64,000 nucleotides of DNA from JBBIRG01 sp964410965 (lineage in GTDB: Bacteria; CLD3; SB21; JBBIRG01). Shown here one piece after another: positions 27,501 through 34,213 of the stretch. The notes below the pieces were generated by a model that had not been told where the DNA came from, did no database searches, and saw only the letters and a program-made list of their open reading frames with translations. Position 1 is the stretch's first letter. Each line of letters begins with the position of its first letter. The stretch covers positions 11,849 to 75,848 of the forward strand of contig CAYPIY010000014.1 in assembly GCA_964410965.1 (NCBI GenBank). Direction: 5' to 3'. The position numbers and the translations under genes are program-made.

Positions 27501-28493
27501 TTAATCATTGCAAGTTCTGTTTCCGCCGATTCACTGGATTTTACCTGGACAGCTTCCGTTGATCCGGAAACACAACCGGTTACTTATCATGTTGTGTTTT
27601 CAGGCAATTTAGCGGGAACTGCCCATCCGATGATCTCCCCGGCAATTACGGATACAACCGTAAAAGTTCCTTATAATGTATTATACGAATATGTTGTTGA
27701 TTCTTTGGGCGTAATAACCGGCGACACAACGGATGTATTCTGGCAAGTCATATCTTCCGATGGCGTTCATGAAGTGAACAGCGCAGAAACATGGTTATTG
27801 CGCGTTCTGTATGTCAATGTCGGACCTTCCGTATTTCATCTCTTGGAGCCTGCTGATAATACGATTGTGGCCGTCGACGGGACCTATACGGATACACTTA
27901 CTTGTATCTGGTCAGCAGCAACCGATCCGGAAAGTTCCCCGGTTACCTATACTTTCAGGGCTTCTCTGGATATATCATTTGCAGACTGTCTGGTTCTTCC
28001 CTCTGCAAACAGCGGTGCCGATTCATCTGCTGACATTCTCTATTCTGTCATTGATCAATGGCTAGCCGGCCAGGGAATTGCCGACGGCGATACCGTGAAC
28101 ATATACTGGAAAGTCGTCGCGACCGACGGCGTGAATGAAGTCAATAGCGCTGAAATATTTGTATTGACCGCAATTCGTCAGATTGTATGCGGATCAGATG
28201 AGGGCGATCGTCCGCTTTCTTATGAATTGTATGCGAATTATCCGAACCCTTTCAATCCGAATACTACGATCAAGTACGATCTGAAAGAGAATGCGAAAGT
28301 GACTCTGAAGATCTTCAATTCGATCGGCCAGGAAGTAGGGATATTAGTGAACACACAGCAATCATCAGGCAATCATTCGGTTATCTGGGACGGAAAGAAC
28401 AACCAAGGCCAGAGAGTCACGTCCGGCGTGTATTTTTACAGACTGCAGGCGGGCGATTTCGTGAAGACAAGGAAGATGGTGCTGCTGAAATAA
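24531..28493 (+). CDS. Large secreted beta-helix / fibronectin-type surface protein with T9SS-type tail
   Basis: A 1320-residue exported protein. ATG 24531 is preferred since AAGGAG lies 9 nt upstream; ATG 24525 is also in frame. After a signal-like segment (about 6-32) comes a cleaved-adhesin or jelly-roll-like domain (about 80-220, FPPAGWTSYSVCG, GEDWLITPVI, GGGIFIDDFYVGG). A CARDB-like Ig stretch and a long right-handed parallel beta-helix follow (about 350-870, HNCHIHNLVHKG, RIDNNRIHDLYHYG, ITAFNNMISDIKM). Three fibronectin-III-like units (about 880-1220) precede the sorting tail (ANYPNPFNPNTTIKYDLK, SGVYFYRLQAG). Beta-helices often bind or cut polysaccharides, but no catalytic motif was seen. 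Base composition is AT-richer than that of the metabolic neighbours. Confidence 0.85.
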   Translation: MKNNMKLLRTFIILVLFPLLLQGIIPNRVISQKKNTFFYIENVISTQDGDIILPYLVSTTKGSKAVPLVSKTLSIESEKMFEGFESTTFPPAGWTSYSVCGPKVWNRSTSSPRSGAAAGHINWENPYGEDWLITPVINNIEASDSVIFFLRANLSNYSDSTTVFLSTTGNDTGDFRTVLGLYTGYPYNTPNYQKISIPLGAYSGQNVYIAIRHTNANGGGIFIDDFYVGGPDPNDIRALDFVYPANNGIIPPSTAFSPTAHFKNIGTETQNNVLVKYEITNNVPVVVYSDTTYIPAINTYQTLLVTFAEVTGGLTTGDYGIKIKVETPDMNPANDSLTGALKIKNSLMGIKTIGGLSPDYTTFNDAVDDLILKGVGTGGVTFHVREGNYGVDAGTEIDQKIIIPPIDNVSAGNPIIFQKDPAAHNPVNIVSDSLFAVALSGCDYVTFDSINIEQKTGGHNLGFGYYITNASETDGAWFNTIKNFSVRLTDSTSGNQPTGVLIVKSYSAVVSSGANSYNKILNFRIYGQWGIKVSGTSTTYPDIDNEIGTDGLETSLIEASAVTNYNAGIMIGYQENINIHDVEISAYYNGAASLYGIYAPLANVSATIHNCHIHNLVHKGATTGNARAITVFGSGDYRIDNNRIHDLYHYGTGTNYIVGLSVEGGTNITAFNNMISDIKMPGGTASGGSSCNIQGIRTSGGTNVKLYNNTVYLDALNMSASRNSGCLVITAGVTSSDYRNNIFVNLSQNGSGTAARQTAVHKTSTTYTNIAGTTDYNILYSGAGPFAGKRALFFDGTNTDSTIAQYQGHLTSREFNAVSGHVEFANTAAAPYDLHVYAGNTIPNNNAMALPGIVDNDYDGQLRDASVPDRGADEYTPSLPLSFNLSLPANLATNIPVNGNLIWEMSAFATAYDVYLDVVDPPVTIVSADQTDTTYTYSALAYSDTFYWKVIAKNPAGNTASNDAAYSFITEAATNDPPSASNLTEPADGYLIIASSVSADSLDFTWTASVDPETQPVTYHVVFSGNLAGTAHPMISPAITDTTVKVPYNVLYEYVVDSLGVITGDTTDVFWQVISSDGVHEVNSAETWLLRVLYVNVGPSVFHLLEPADNTIVAVDGTYTDTLTCIWSAATDPESSPVTYTFRASLDISFADCLVLPSANSGADSSADILYSVIDQWLAGQGIADGDTVNIYWKVVATDGVNEVNSAEIFVLTAIRQIVCGSDEGDRPLSYELYANYPNPFNPNTTIKYDLKENAKVTLKIFNSIGQEVGILVNTQQSSGNHSVIWDGKNNQGQRVTSGVYFYRLQAGDFVKTRKMVLLK

Positions 28494-28497
28494 AAAA

Positions 28498-28530
28498 TCC
28501 ACCACGAAGCAGCAAAGACACAAAGAATAA
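28498..28530. repeat. CCACGAAG..CAAAGACACAAAG repeat
   Basis: TCCACCACGAAGCAGCAAAG followed by ACACAAAG lies directly after the beta-helix gene, next to the 56-bp repeat. A similar unit (CCACCAAGGCACAAAGAC) precedes copy 1 after serC. Confidence 0.65.
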
Positions 28531-28586
28531 AAATTAAGGTCAATCATAAAAACCCGCTGTGCGTCAGGCATGGCGGGTTTTGTGTT
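28531..28586. repeat. 56-bp direct repeat, copy 2 (contains terminator)
   Basis: This copy matches 23663-23718 base for base as read, same orientation. It sits between the plus-strand beta-helix gene and the convergent DUF454 gene. Confidence 0.9.
28549..28584. terminator. Bidirectional terminator after the beta-helix gene and DUF454 gene
   Basis: AAAACCCGC (28549-28557) pairs with GCGGGTTTT (28573-28581). It is placed between two convergent stops, so it can serve both genes. Confidence 0.8.
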
Positions 28587-28595
28587 TAACTTAGC

Positions 28596-28970
28596 TTAAT
28601 CCTCTTTTCTCATCGTCTTCAATTTCAGTATATGAATCGTAACGGCAGAGGCGATCACAATCAGCAGGATTCTTACCCACAACTGATCCGTAAAAACAAC
28701 CATTGAGCTGAGAATGGTGATCCACAGAAAAACAATCGCGGTGATTTTGGTTTTCGCCGATACGGCGCGGTACTTCATATAGTTACTGATATAACGGCCA
28801 AACCACCGGTGATGCATCAGCCAGTGATAAAGCGGATCGGAACTTCTCAGGAAACATGCCGCGGCCAGCAGTAAAAAAGGCGTCGTGGGGAGCAAGGGCA
28901 CGAAGATGCCGATGATGCCAAGAGACAGCGAGGTAATGCCGGATGCGATTAACAGATAGCGTTTGATCAT
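28596..28970 (-). CDS. DUF454 family (YbaN-like) inner membrane protein
   Basis: A 124-residue integral membrane protein with three or four hydrophobic segments. It opens with MIKRYLLIASGITSLSLGII and the family signature GIFVPLLPTTPFLLLAAACFLRSS (about 20-43), followed by LYHWLMHHRWFGRYISNY, which together define DUF454. Two more helices form the C-terminal half (ITAIVFLWITILSSMVVF, ILLIVIASAVTIHIL). In other bacteria DUF454 genes are often found near heme or iron genes. Here it lies 72 bp downstream of katA on the same strand, with a terminator between, so limited readthrough from the peroxide operon is possible. The molecular role is unknown. Confidence 0.88.
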   Translation of the reverse strand: MIKRYLLIASGITSLSLGIIGIFVPLLPTTPFLLLAAACFLRSSDPLYHWLMHHRWFGRYISNYMKYRAVSAKTKITAIVFLWITILSSMVVFTDQLWVRILLIVIASAVTIHILKLKTMRKED

Positions 28971-28995
28971 CGGTTTGCAATCTTAAAATAAACAA

Positions 28996-29025
28996 GGCAG
29001 GCAGCGGTTTCACCTGCCGCCTGCC
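28996..29025 (-). terminator. Terminator of the perR-bfr-katA operon
   Basis: On the minus strand GGCAGGCGGC pairs with GCTGCCTGCC (10 bp with one G-T pair) around a 10-nt loop. It is followed by TTGTTTATTTT and lies 17 bp after the katA stop. Confidence 0.75.
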
Positions 29026-29042
29026 CTGAATAAACACGGTCG

Positions 29043-30500
29043 CTATTTAACATCGCTCATCGGTATATTCAGCGCCTTCGCCACTCCTTCTCCGTAAGCC
29101 TTGTCCGCCTTGAGGCAGTTCTTGATGTGACGGATCATGATTTCCTTCGGTACGCCGTTCATGTTCCGCGCGGTATTTTCAAAAAGAACTTTCTTCTGAT
29201 CGGCGCTCATGTTATTGAACAGCTTGCCGGGCTGGGAATAATAATCGTCGTCGTCCTCGCGGTGGTTCCAGTGATCAGCGTCGCCCTCGATTTTCAGCGG
29301 CGGTTCCTTGAATTCCGGCTGTTCTTCCCATTCGCCGTAGCTGTTGGGCTCGTAGCCGAGCGTTCCGCCGAAGTTGTCGTCCACGCGCATGAATCCGTCG
29401 CGGTGATAGTGATTCACGGGACAGCGCGGCTTGTTCACCGGGATCAGGTGATGATTCACGCCGAGACGGTAGCGCTGGGCGTCGCCGTAGGAGAACAGCC
29501 GGCCCTGAAGCATCTTGTCCGGAGAGAAACCGATGCCGGGAACGACATTCGCCGGATTGAACGCCGCCTGCTCCACGTCAGCAAAATAATTTTCCGAATT
29601 CTTGTTGAGTTCCATCACGCCGACATCCATCAGCGGATAATCCCCGTGCGGCCACACTTTGGTCAGGTCGAACGGATTGAACGTGCATTTCCGTGCCTGC
29701 TCTTCGGTCATGACCTGGATTTTCATGTTCCATTTCGGGAATTCGCGTTTTTCGATGCTGTCGAACAGGTCGCGCTGGTGGCTTTCGCGGCATTTTCCGA
29801 CAATGGTTTCCGCTTCCTGATCGGTGAGATTCTTGATGCCCTGCTGGGTTTTCAGATGGAATTTCACCCAGATACGCTCATTTTTCGCGTTGATCAGGCT
29901 GAACGTGTGGCTGCCGTATCCGTTCATGTGGCGGTACGAATAGGGTATGCCGCGGTCGCTCATCGTGATGGTCACCTGGTGCAGCGCTTCGGGCAGGTTG
30001 GACCAGAAATCCCAGTTGTTTTTCGCGCTGCGCAGGTTGGTTTTCGGGTCGCGTTTGACGGCGTGATTGAGATCGGGAAATTTCAGCGGATCACGCAGGA
30101 AGAACACCGGCGTGTTGTTGCCGACGAGGTCCCAGTTGCCTTCCTCGGTGTAGAATTTGATGGCGAATCCACGGATGTCGCGTTCGGCGTCGGCGGCGCC
30201 GCGTTCCCCGGCCACCGTCGAGAAGCGCACGAACAGTTCGGTCTTCTTGCCGATTTCCGAAAAGATCTTCGCTTTGGTGTACTTCGTGATGTCATGCGTG
30301 ACGGTAAACGTTCCGAAGGCGCCGGAACCTTTTGCGTGCATGCGGCGTTCAGGGATCACTTCCCGGTCAAAGTGCGCGAGCTTCTCGAGAAACCAGATGT
30401 CCTGCATCAGCAGCGGGCCGCGTTTCCCCGCCGTGACGGTGTTCTGGTTGTCCTCGACGGGCGCTCCGTTCACCCGCGTGAGTTTCTTTTTGTTTTTCAT
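29043..30500 (-). CDS. katA: Monofunctional heme catalase
   Basis: Catalase splits hydrogen peroxide into water and oxygen. At 485 residues it is a small-subunit (clade 3-like) enzyme without the C-terminal flavodoxin-like domain of large catalases. Catalytic His55 (ERRMHAKGSGAFG) and Asn128 (VGNNTPVFFLRDP) are present, and the heme-ligand tyrosine is Tyr338 in RLFSYGDAQRYRLG. The FAIKFYTEEGNWDLVGNN segment is also typical. There is no signal peptide, so it is cytoplasmic. It starts 12 bp after bfr and is the last gene of the perR-bfr-katA operon, consistent with peroxide control through the operator at 31399. Confidence 0.96.
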   Translation of the reverse strand: MKNKKKLTRVNGAPVEDNQNTVTAGKRGPLLMQDIWFLEKLAHFDREVIPERRMHAKGSGAFGTFTVTHDITKYTKAKIFSEIGKKTELFVRFSTVAGERGAADAERDIRGFAIKFYTEEGNWDLVGNNTPVFFLRDPLKFPDLNHAVKRDPKTNLRSAKNNWDFWSNLPEALHQVTITMSDRGIPYSYRHMNGYGSHTFSLINAKNERIWVKFHLKTQQGIKNLTDQEAETIVGKCRESHQRDLFDSIEKREFPKWNMKIQVMTEEQARKCTFNPFDLTKVWPHGDYPLMDVGVMELNKNSENYFADVEQAAFNPANVVPGIGFSPDKMLQGRLFSYGDAQRYRLGVNHHLIPVNKPRCPVNHYHRDGFMRVDDNFGGTLGYEPNSYGEWEEQPEFKEPPLKIEGDADHWNHREDDDDYYSQPGKLFNNMSADQKKVLFENTARNMNGVPKEIMIRHIKNCLKADKAYGEGVAKALNIPMSDVK

Positions 30501-30512
30501 GTCTGTGCCTTT

Positions 30513-30983
30513 CTATACGGTTACTTGCGTGGTTAAAAACACCTGTAAAGACATTTGATCGATCTGGTTCTGCAGTCCCTCGATGCCGTCCATGTGGGCG
30601 TCTTCGTCGTTGAGGATCTTCTGGAGCAGGTCGCGGGTCGCGAAATCCCGGACTTCGCCGGCCAGCACGATTGCGTCGTTGTAGGCTTTGATGGCGCCTT
30701 CTTCCGCGGAATGGTCGTTCATGAGCTGTTTGGTTACATTTTCGCCGATCATGATCTTATTAAGAGTTGACACTGTGGGCGTTCCTTCGAGAAAAAGGAT
30801 CCGACCGATGAGCTTCTCCGCGTGTTTCATTTCGTCGATCGCGCGTTTCTCGAAATGCTTGTGCAGTTTTTCGTAGCCCCAGTCATCGCACATTTCCGAA
30901 TGAACCATGTACTGGTTGATGGCCGTCAGTTCATCAGCCAGGAGCGCATTAAGCGTTTGAATGAGTTTCTCATTTCCTTTCAT
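30513..30983 (-). CDS. bfr: Bacterioferritin
   Basis: Bacterioferritin forms a 24-subunit shell that oxidises ferrous iron, stores it as a mineral and removes peroxide in doing so. The 156-residue protein aligns without gaps at all key sites of the E. coli protein: ferroxidase ligands Glu18, Glu51, His54, Glu94, Glu127 and His130, with Tyr25 nearby, and the interfacial heme ligand Met52 (IDEMKHAEK). It is therefore a heme-binding Bfr rather than a plain ferritin or Dps. Its start overlaps the perR stop by 4 bp, so the two are translationally coupled, and katA follows. Confidence 0.96.
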   Translation of the reverse strand: MKGNEKLIQTLNALLADELTAINQYMVHSEMCDDWGYEKLHKHFEKRAIDEMKHAEKLIGRILFLEGTPTVSTLNKIMIGENVTKQLMNDHSAEEGAIKAYNDAIVLAGEVRDFATRDLLQKILNDEDAHMDGIEGLQNQIDQMSLQVFLTTQVTV

Positions 30984-31387
30984 TTTTTGGTTCCTTTCGT
31001 TTTAGATTTACATTTCATGCATATACCTGAAAACTGGATTGTATGGCCTGTAATAATATGTCCGGATCGTGAGCCGGCTTTTTTTTCCAGCTGTTGCTGC
31101 ACCGGCATGTGAAAATCAAGGATTTTCCCGCAGCGCTCGCAGATAAAGTGATAATGCGAGTCCGTGACCGCGTCATAATGCTCGACGCCGTCGCCGAAAT
31201 CCCTGCATTTCACCCGCCCTTCTTCGATGAGTATTTTGATGTTCCGGTACACGTTCCCCACCGCGGCGGAGGGCATTTCTTTTCTCAGCCGTTCGGTGAT
31301 CTGCAGCGCCGTCGGATGATCGGCGCTTTTGTGAATGACCGTGTATATTTTTTCTCTCTGAATGCTTTTACGGCGCGCGGGTGTCAC
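30980..31387 (-). CDS. perR: Fur-family peroxide-responsive repressor (PerR-like)
   Basis: A 135-residue Fur-superfamily metal-dependent repressor starting at GTG 31387. Residues 1-75 are the winged-helix DNA-binding domain (TALQITERLRKEMPSAAVGNVYRNIKIL). Structural zinc is held by Cys83, Cys86 (FICERCGK), Cys123 and Cys126 (GICMKC). The regulatory site appears to use His24, His78 and His80 (SHYHF) and Asp91 (ILDFH). An Asp at that last place is the feature that separates peroxide-sensing PerR from iron-sensing Fur, which has Glu. It leads an operon with bfr and katA and has a perfect palindromic operator 12 bp upstream of its own start, so it probably represses itself and both targets until peroxide oxidises it. 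Confidence 0.9.
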   Translation of the reverse strand: MTPARRKSIQREKIYTVIHKSADHPTALQITERLRKEMPSAAVGNVYRNIKILIEEGRVKCRDFGDGVEHYDAVTDSHYHFICERCGKILDFHMPVQQQLEKKAGSRSGHIITGHTIQFSGICMKCKSKTKGTKK

Positions 31388-31398
31388 TGGAAATCCTT

Positions 31399-31417
31399 AT
31401 TAAGAATTATTCTTAAT
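31399..31417. promoter_or_regulatory. Per/Fur-box operator
   Basis: ATTAAGAATTATTCTTAAT is a perfect 9-1-9 palindrome, close to the Per box TTATAATNATTATAA. It overlaps the predicted -10 of the perR promoter and abuts its AAGGA ribosome site, so binding would block both polymerase and translation initiation. Confidence 0.85.
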
Positions 31418-31443
31418 ATGACGAATCGCCCGGTTTTTGTCAA
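31415..31443 (-). promoter_or_regulatory. Promoter of perR-bfr-katA
   Basis: On the minus strand a perfect TTGACA (31443-31438) is followed after 17 nt by CATATT (31420-31415). The weaker -10 partly overlaps the palindromic operator, as expected for a repressed promoter. Confidence 0.6.
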
Positions 31444-31488
31444 GTGTTTTCGGAAAATCATTCCTGATTGGTTGAAATCCGATTCAGC

Positions 31489-31518
31489 TTGACTATGACC
31501 AGGATTTAGGGCTATATT
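31489..31518 (+). promoter_or_regulatory. Predicted promoter of the LysM gene
   Basis: TTGACT (31489-31494), an 18-nt spacer and TATATT (31513-31518) lie 50 nt upstream of the LysM gene start. It is divergent from the perR promoter, and the operator lies about 70 bp further upstream. Confidence 0.45.
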
Positions 31519-31567
31519 TTAATGATAACAATTCATTCGTTACCATCATTCCGAAAGGAGCATGATC

Positions 31568-31939
31568 ATGATACCCGACAAATTCAAACCCGTTCTTGAT
31601 CTGGCCAATCAATTAGGAGTAAAGATCACCAAAACCGTTCCGGAAGGATCGGGCTTCAAAGTAGAAGCCATCGCCAAAACAGGTTATGACCGGGACATCA
31701 TTATCGCGAAAATCAAGGAAGTCGGTGGGGCGGAAGCGACGTTCATAAAAACTGATATTAAAACCGAACTGACCGATTGCTATCACATCCACGAAGTTGT
31801 GTCCGGTGACACGCTGAGCGCTATCGCGAAAAAGTATCTCGGCAACTCGGGCAAATACACGGACATCGCGAAATTCAACAGCATCAGCAATCCGGATGTC
31901 ATCAAGGTCGGGCAAAAAATTAAAATCCCTCATCCGTAA
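31568..31939 (+). CDS. Small LysM-domain protein (LysM/BON-type)
   Basis: A 123-residue protein with no signal peptide. ATG 31568 is preferred because AAAGGAG lies 7 nt upstream; ATG 31562 is too close to it. Residues about 1-70 form a small alpha/beta domain with FKPVLDLANQLGVKITKTV and YDRDIIIAKIKEVGGAEATF, resembling BON-like or YgaU-type domains. Residues about 75-123 are one LysM domain (HEVVSGDTLSAIAKKYLG, then YTDIAKFNSISNPDVIKVGQKIKIP), which normally binds peptidoglycan. Cytoplasmic LysM proteins of this YgaU/LysM-BON type are known as potassium-binding or stress proteins. A terminator follows the gene, so it is monocistronic. Confidence 0.82.
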   Translation: MIPDKFKPVLDLANQLGVKITKTVPEGSGFKVEAIAKTGYDRDIIIAKIKEVGGAEATFIKTDIKTELTDCYHIHEVVSGDTLSAIAKKYLGNSGKYTDIAKFNSISNPDVIKVGQKIKIPHP

Positions 31940-31967
31940 CGTAACCCATCCCTGAAGTTTATGATTG

Positions 31968-31994
31968 AGGCTGTTGGAATAACAGCCTTTTTTT
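31968..31994 (+). terminator. Intrinsic terminator after the LysM gene
   Basis: AGGCTGTT pairs perfectly with AACAGCCT around the 5-nt loop GGAAT, followed by seven T. Confidence 0.9.
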
Positions 31995-32077
31995 ATATGC
32001 ACGGGCAGAATTTGGATTCCCAGTCTTCGTCCGGATTCCCTGTTGAATTTCAGTCAACTATTTAGTATCGTGGAATT

Positions 32078-33118
32078 ATGCGAATCGGAACCAAACAGCT
32101 TGACCGTCCGCTGGTCCTCGCGCCAATGGATGACGTAACCGACATCTCTTATCGGACGGTTTTGAAGCGGCACGGTGTGGATCTGCTGGTCACTGAATTT
32201 GTCGCCAGCGAGGCGCTGATACGCGACGCGGCAAAAGCCATGAAAAAAATGGAATTCTCCGGAGAAGAAAGACCAATCGGCATACAGATCTTCGGTGCGC
32301 TGGAGCAATCAATGTCGGCGGCGGCGAAAATCGCCGAAAGACTTGAACCGGATTTCATCGACATCAATGCCGGATGCTGGGTCAAAGACGTCGCCATGAA
32401 AGGCTCAGGCGCCGGGCTTCTTCAGGATCTTCGGAAATTTGAATCAATCGTGACCAGCGTCGTGAAAGAGGTGAATGTTCCCGTTACCGTCAAGACAAGG
32501 CTTGGATGGAAAGCGGATCAGATCATCATCCTCGATGCCGCGAGAATGATAGAACAATCCGGAGCGGCGGCGCTGTTCGTGCACTGCCGAACACGCGACC
32601 AGGGACACAGCGGTTTCGCCGACTGGTCATGGCTGGAGAAAATCAAGTCAGTAATCAGCATTCCCCTGATCGGAAACGGCGACGTGAAATCTCCGGAAGA
32701 CGCCAAGCGCATGTTCGACACCGGGGCAGACGGAGTCATGATCGGCCGCGCGGCGATCGCCAACCCTTGGATATTCCGCGAAGTCCGGCATTACCTGAAC
32801 ACCGGAACTCACCTTCCGCCTCCGTCAGTGGACGAACGCGTGAACGTCTGTATCGAGCACCTCCGGATGTCAGTCCTCAGCAAAGGCGAACGGCGCGGCG
32901 TCATCGAACACCGGAAATATTATTCCGGATATCTCCGCGGTCTCCCGAACGTCTCCAAAGTACGCGCTGATCTGATGCAATGGACCGAGGTACAGCCTGT
33001 CATCGACCGGCTGTTCCGGTTTGCCGAAGATACAAAAATTTCCGGTGTAGACCTTACAACGCTTCCACCGCTCGGAGGGCTGATCGGAACACGGTATGAA
33101 TCACAGTTGAATCCGTAA
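32078..33118 (+). CDS. dusB: tRNA-dihydrouridine synthase (DusB-like)
   Basis: This FMN enzyme reduces specific uridines in the tRNA D-loop to dihydrouridine using NADPH. The 346-residue protein has a TIM barrel with the family's opening LVLAPMDDVTDISYR (about 12-26), VTEFVASEALIR, and PIGIQIFGA. The proton-donor cysteine is in DINAGCWVKDVAMKGSGAG; the residue after Cys is Trp where Pro is usual. FMN-phosphate contacts follow in VKTRLGW, FVHCRTRDQGHSGFADW, IPLIGNGDVKSPEDA and GVMIGRAAIANPWIF. The last 80 residues are the helical tRNA-binding domain. DusB is chosen over other Dus types by overall similarity; uncertainty remains between subgroups. It lies 73 bp before the esterase gene. Confidence 0.88.
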   Translation: MRIGTKQLDRPLVLAPMDDVTDISYRTVLKRHGVDLLVTEFVASEALIRDAAKAMKKMEFSGEERPIGIQIFGALEQSMSAAAKIAERLEPDFIDINAGCWVKDVAMKGSGAGLLQDLRKFESIVTSVVKEVNVPVTVKTRLGWKADQIIILDAARMIEQSGAAALFVHCRTRDQGHSGFADWSWLEKIKSVISIPLIGNGDVKSPEDAKRMFDTGADGVMIGRAAIANPWIFREVRHYLNTGTHLPPPSVDERVNVCIEHLRMSVLSKGERRGVIEHRKYYSGYLRGLPNVSKVRADLMQWTEVQPVIDRLFRFAEDTKISGVDLTTLPPLGGLIGTRYESQLNP

Positions 33119-33191
33119 ATACTTTTACGGCAAGCGCATCATGCTCCTGTAAAACGATCTTGTGTTAATTTTATTATTGGACTGAAAATTT

Positions 33192-34199
33192 ATGAACCAA
33201 GGAACCGTACGAATCGATCGCCACCGCAGCGAATGCCTGAAAGACAATCCATTAGGCGATCCCTCGGAACGCAAACTGGTAATCTATCTTCCGCCGGGAT
33301 ATGAAGATGATCCTCATCGCCGTTACCCGGTGATCTACCTGCTGAGCGGATTCATGGGATTCGGCACAATGTACCTGTCGCCCCAGGCCTGGGGCTTTTC
33401 CATGGACGAACGCTGCGACATGCTTATCGGCGAAGGCCGCATGAAGAAAAGCATCGTCGTCATGCCTGACTGTTTCACAAAATACGGCGGCGCGCAATAC
33501 CGGAATTCCACTGCTCTCGGAAATTACGAGGATTACCTCATCCGTGAAATAATTCCGTATGTCGATCGTCAATACCGGACACTCCCGGATAAACGCCATC
33601 GCGGCGTCATGGGAAAATCCAGCGGCGGTTACGCTGCGCTGACGCTGTGCATGACTTACCCGGAATTGTTTGAAGCCTGTTACTGCAGTTCGGGCGATAT
33701 GTATTTTGATTACGCGTATTTTCCTGATATCCCGAAGTGCTACGACACGATTCATTCCTGCGGAGGCTTGAATGATTTTCTGAACAAATTTTACAGCGCC
33801 CCGAAAAAGACCGGCGATATGATCACAGCGATTAATATTATCGCGATGGCCGCGGCCTATTCGCCAAATCCGGATAATAAACCTTTCGGATTCGATCTGC
33901 CGTTCAATGAATCCACAGGCGAACTGCGGAAGGATATCTGGAACATCTGGAAACAACATGATCCGGTCAGCATGATCGAACGGGCAACATGCCGGGATGC
34001 CTTAAAGAACATCCGCGGATTTTTTCTTGACTGCGGTTCGCGCGATGAGTACCATCTCCATGTCGGAGCTCGAATCTTCACACAGAAAATAAAAACGTAT
34101 GGTATTCCATATCATTACGAAGAATTTAATGACGGCCATATGGGCACAAGCTATCGATATGACGCCGCCCTCTCGGCCGTGAGTGAGATTATACAATAA
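33192..34199 (+). CDS. Esterase family alpha/beta hydrolase
   Basis: A 335-residue alpha/beta hydrolase of the putative esterase family (the fold shared by esterase D and antigen-85-like proteins). It starts with SERKLVIYLPPGYEDDPHRRYPVIYLL, typical of this family. The nucleophile is Ser143 in GKSSGG. An acid (Asp280 or Asp285 in LDCGSRDEYHLH) and His316 (NDGHMGTSYRYD) complete the likely triad. No signal peptide is seen, so it is probably cytoplasmic. The natural substrate cannot be told; acyl esters of sugars or siderophores are common for relatives. It is the first gene of a tightly spaced operon running to tmk. Confidence 0.85.
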   Translation: MNQGTVRIDRHRSECLKDNPLGDPSERKLVIYLPPGYEDDPHRRYPVIYLLSGFMGFGTMYLSPQAWGFSMDERCDMLIGEGRMKKSIVVMPDCFTKYGGAQYRNSTALGNYEDYLIREIIPYVDRQYRTLPDKRHRGVMGKSSGGYAALTLCMTYPELFEACYCSSGDMYFDYAYFPDIPKCYDTIHSCGGLNDFLNKFYSAPKKTGDMITAINIIAMAAAYSPNPDNKPFGFDLPFNESTGELRKDIWNIWKQHDPVSMIERATCRDALKNIRGFFLDCGSRDEYHLHVGARIFTQKIKTYGIPYHYEEFNDGHMGTSYRYDAALSAVSEIIQ

Positions 34200-34213
34200 C
34201 CCTAAGGATCGTT

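Noticed and set aside
29127..30536. A 469-codon open frame on the plus strand opposite katA
   Set aside because: It is antisense to catalase, with low-complexity Val/Ala/Arg-rich translation and no ribosome site.
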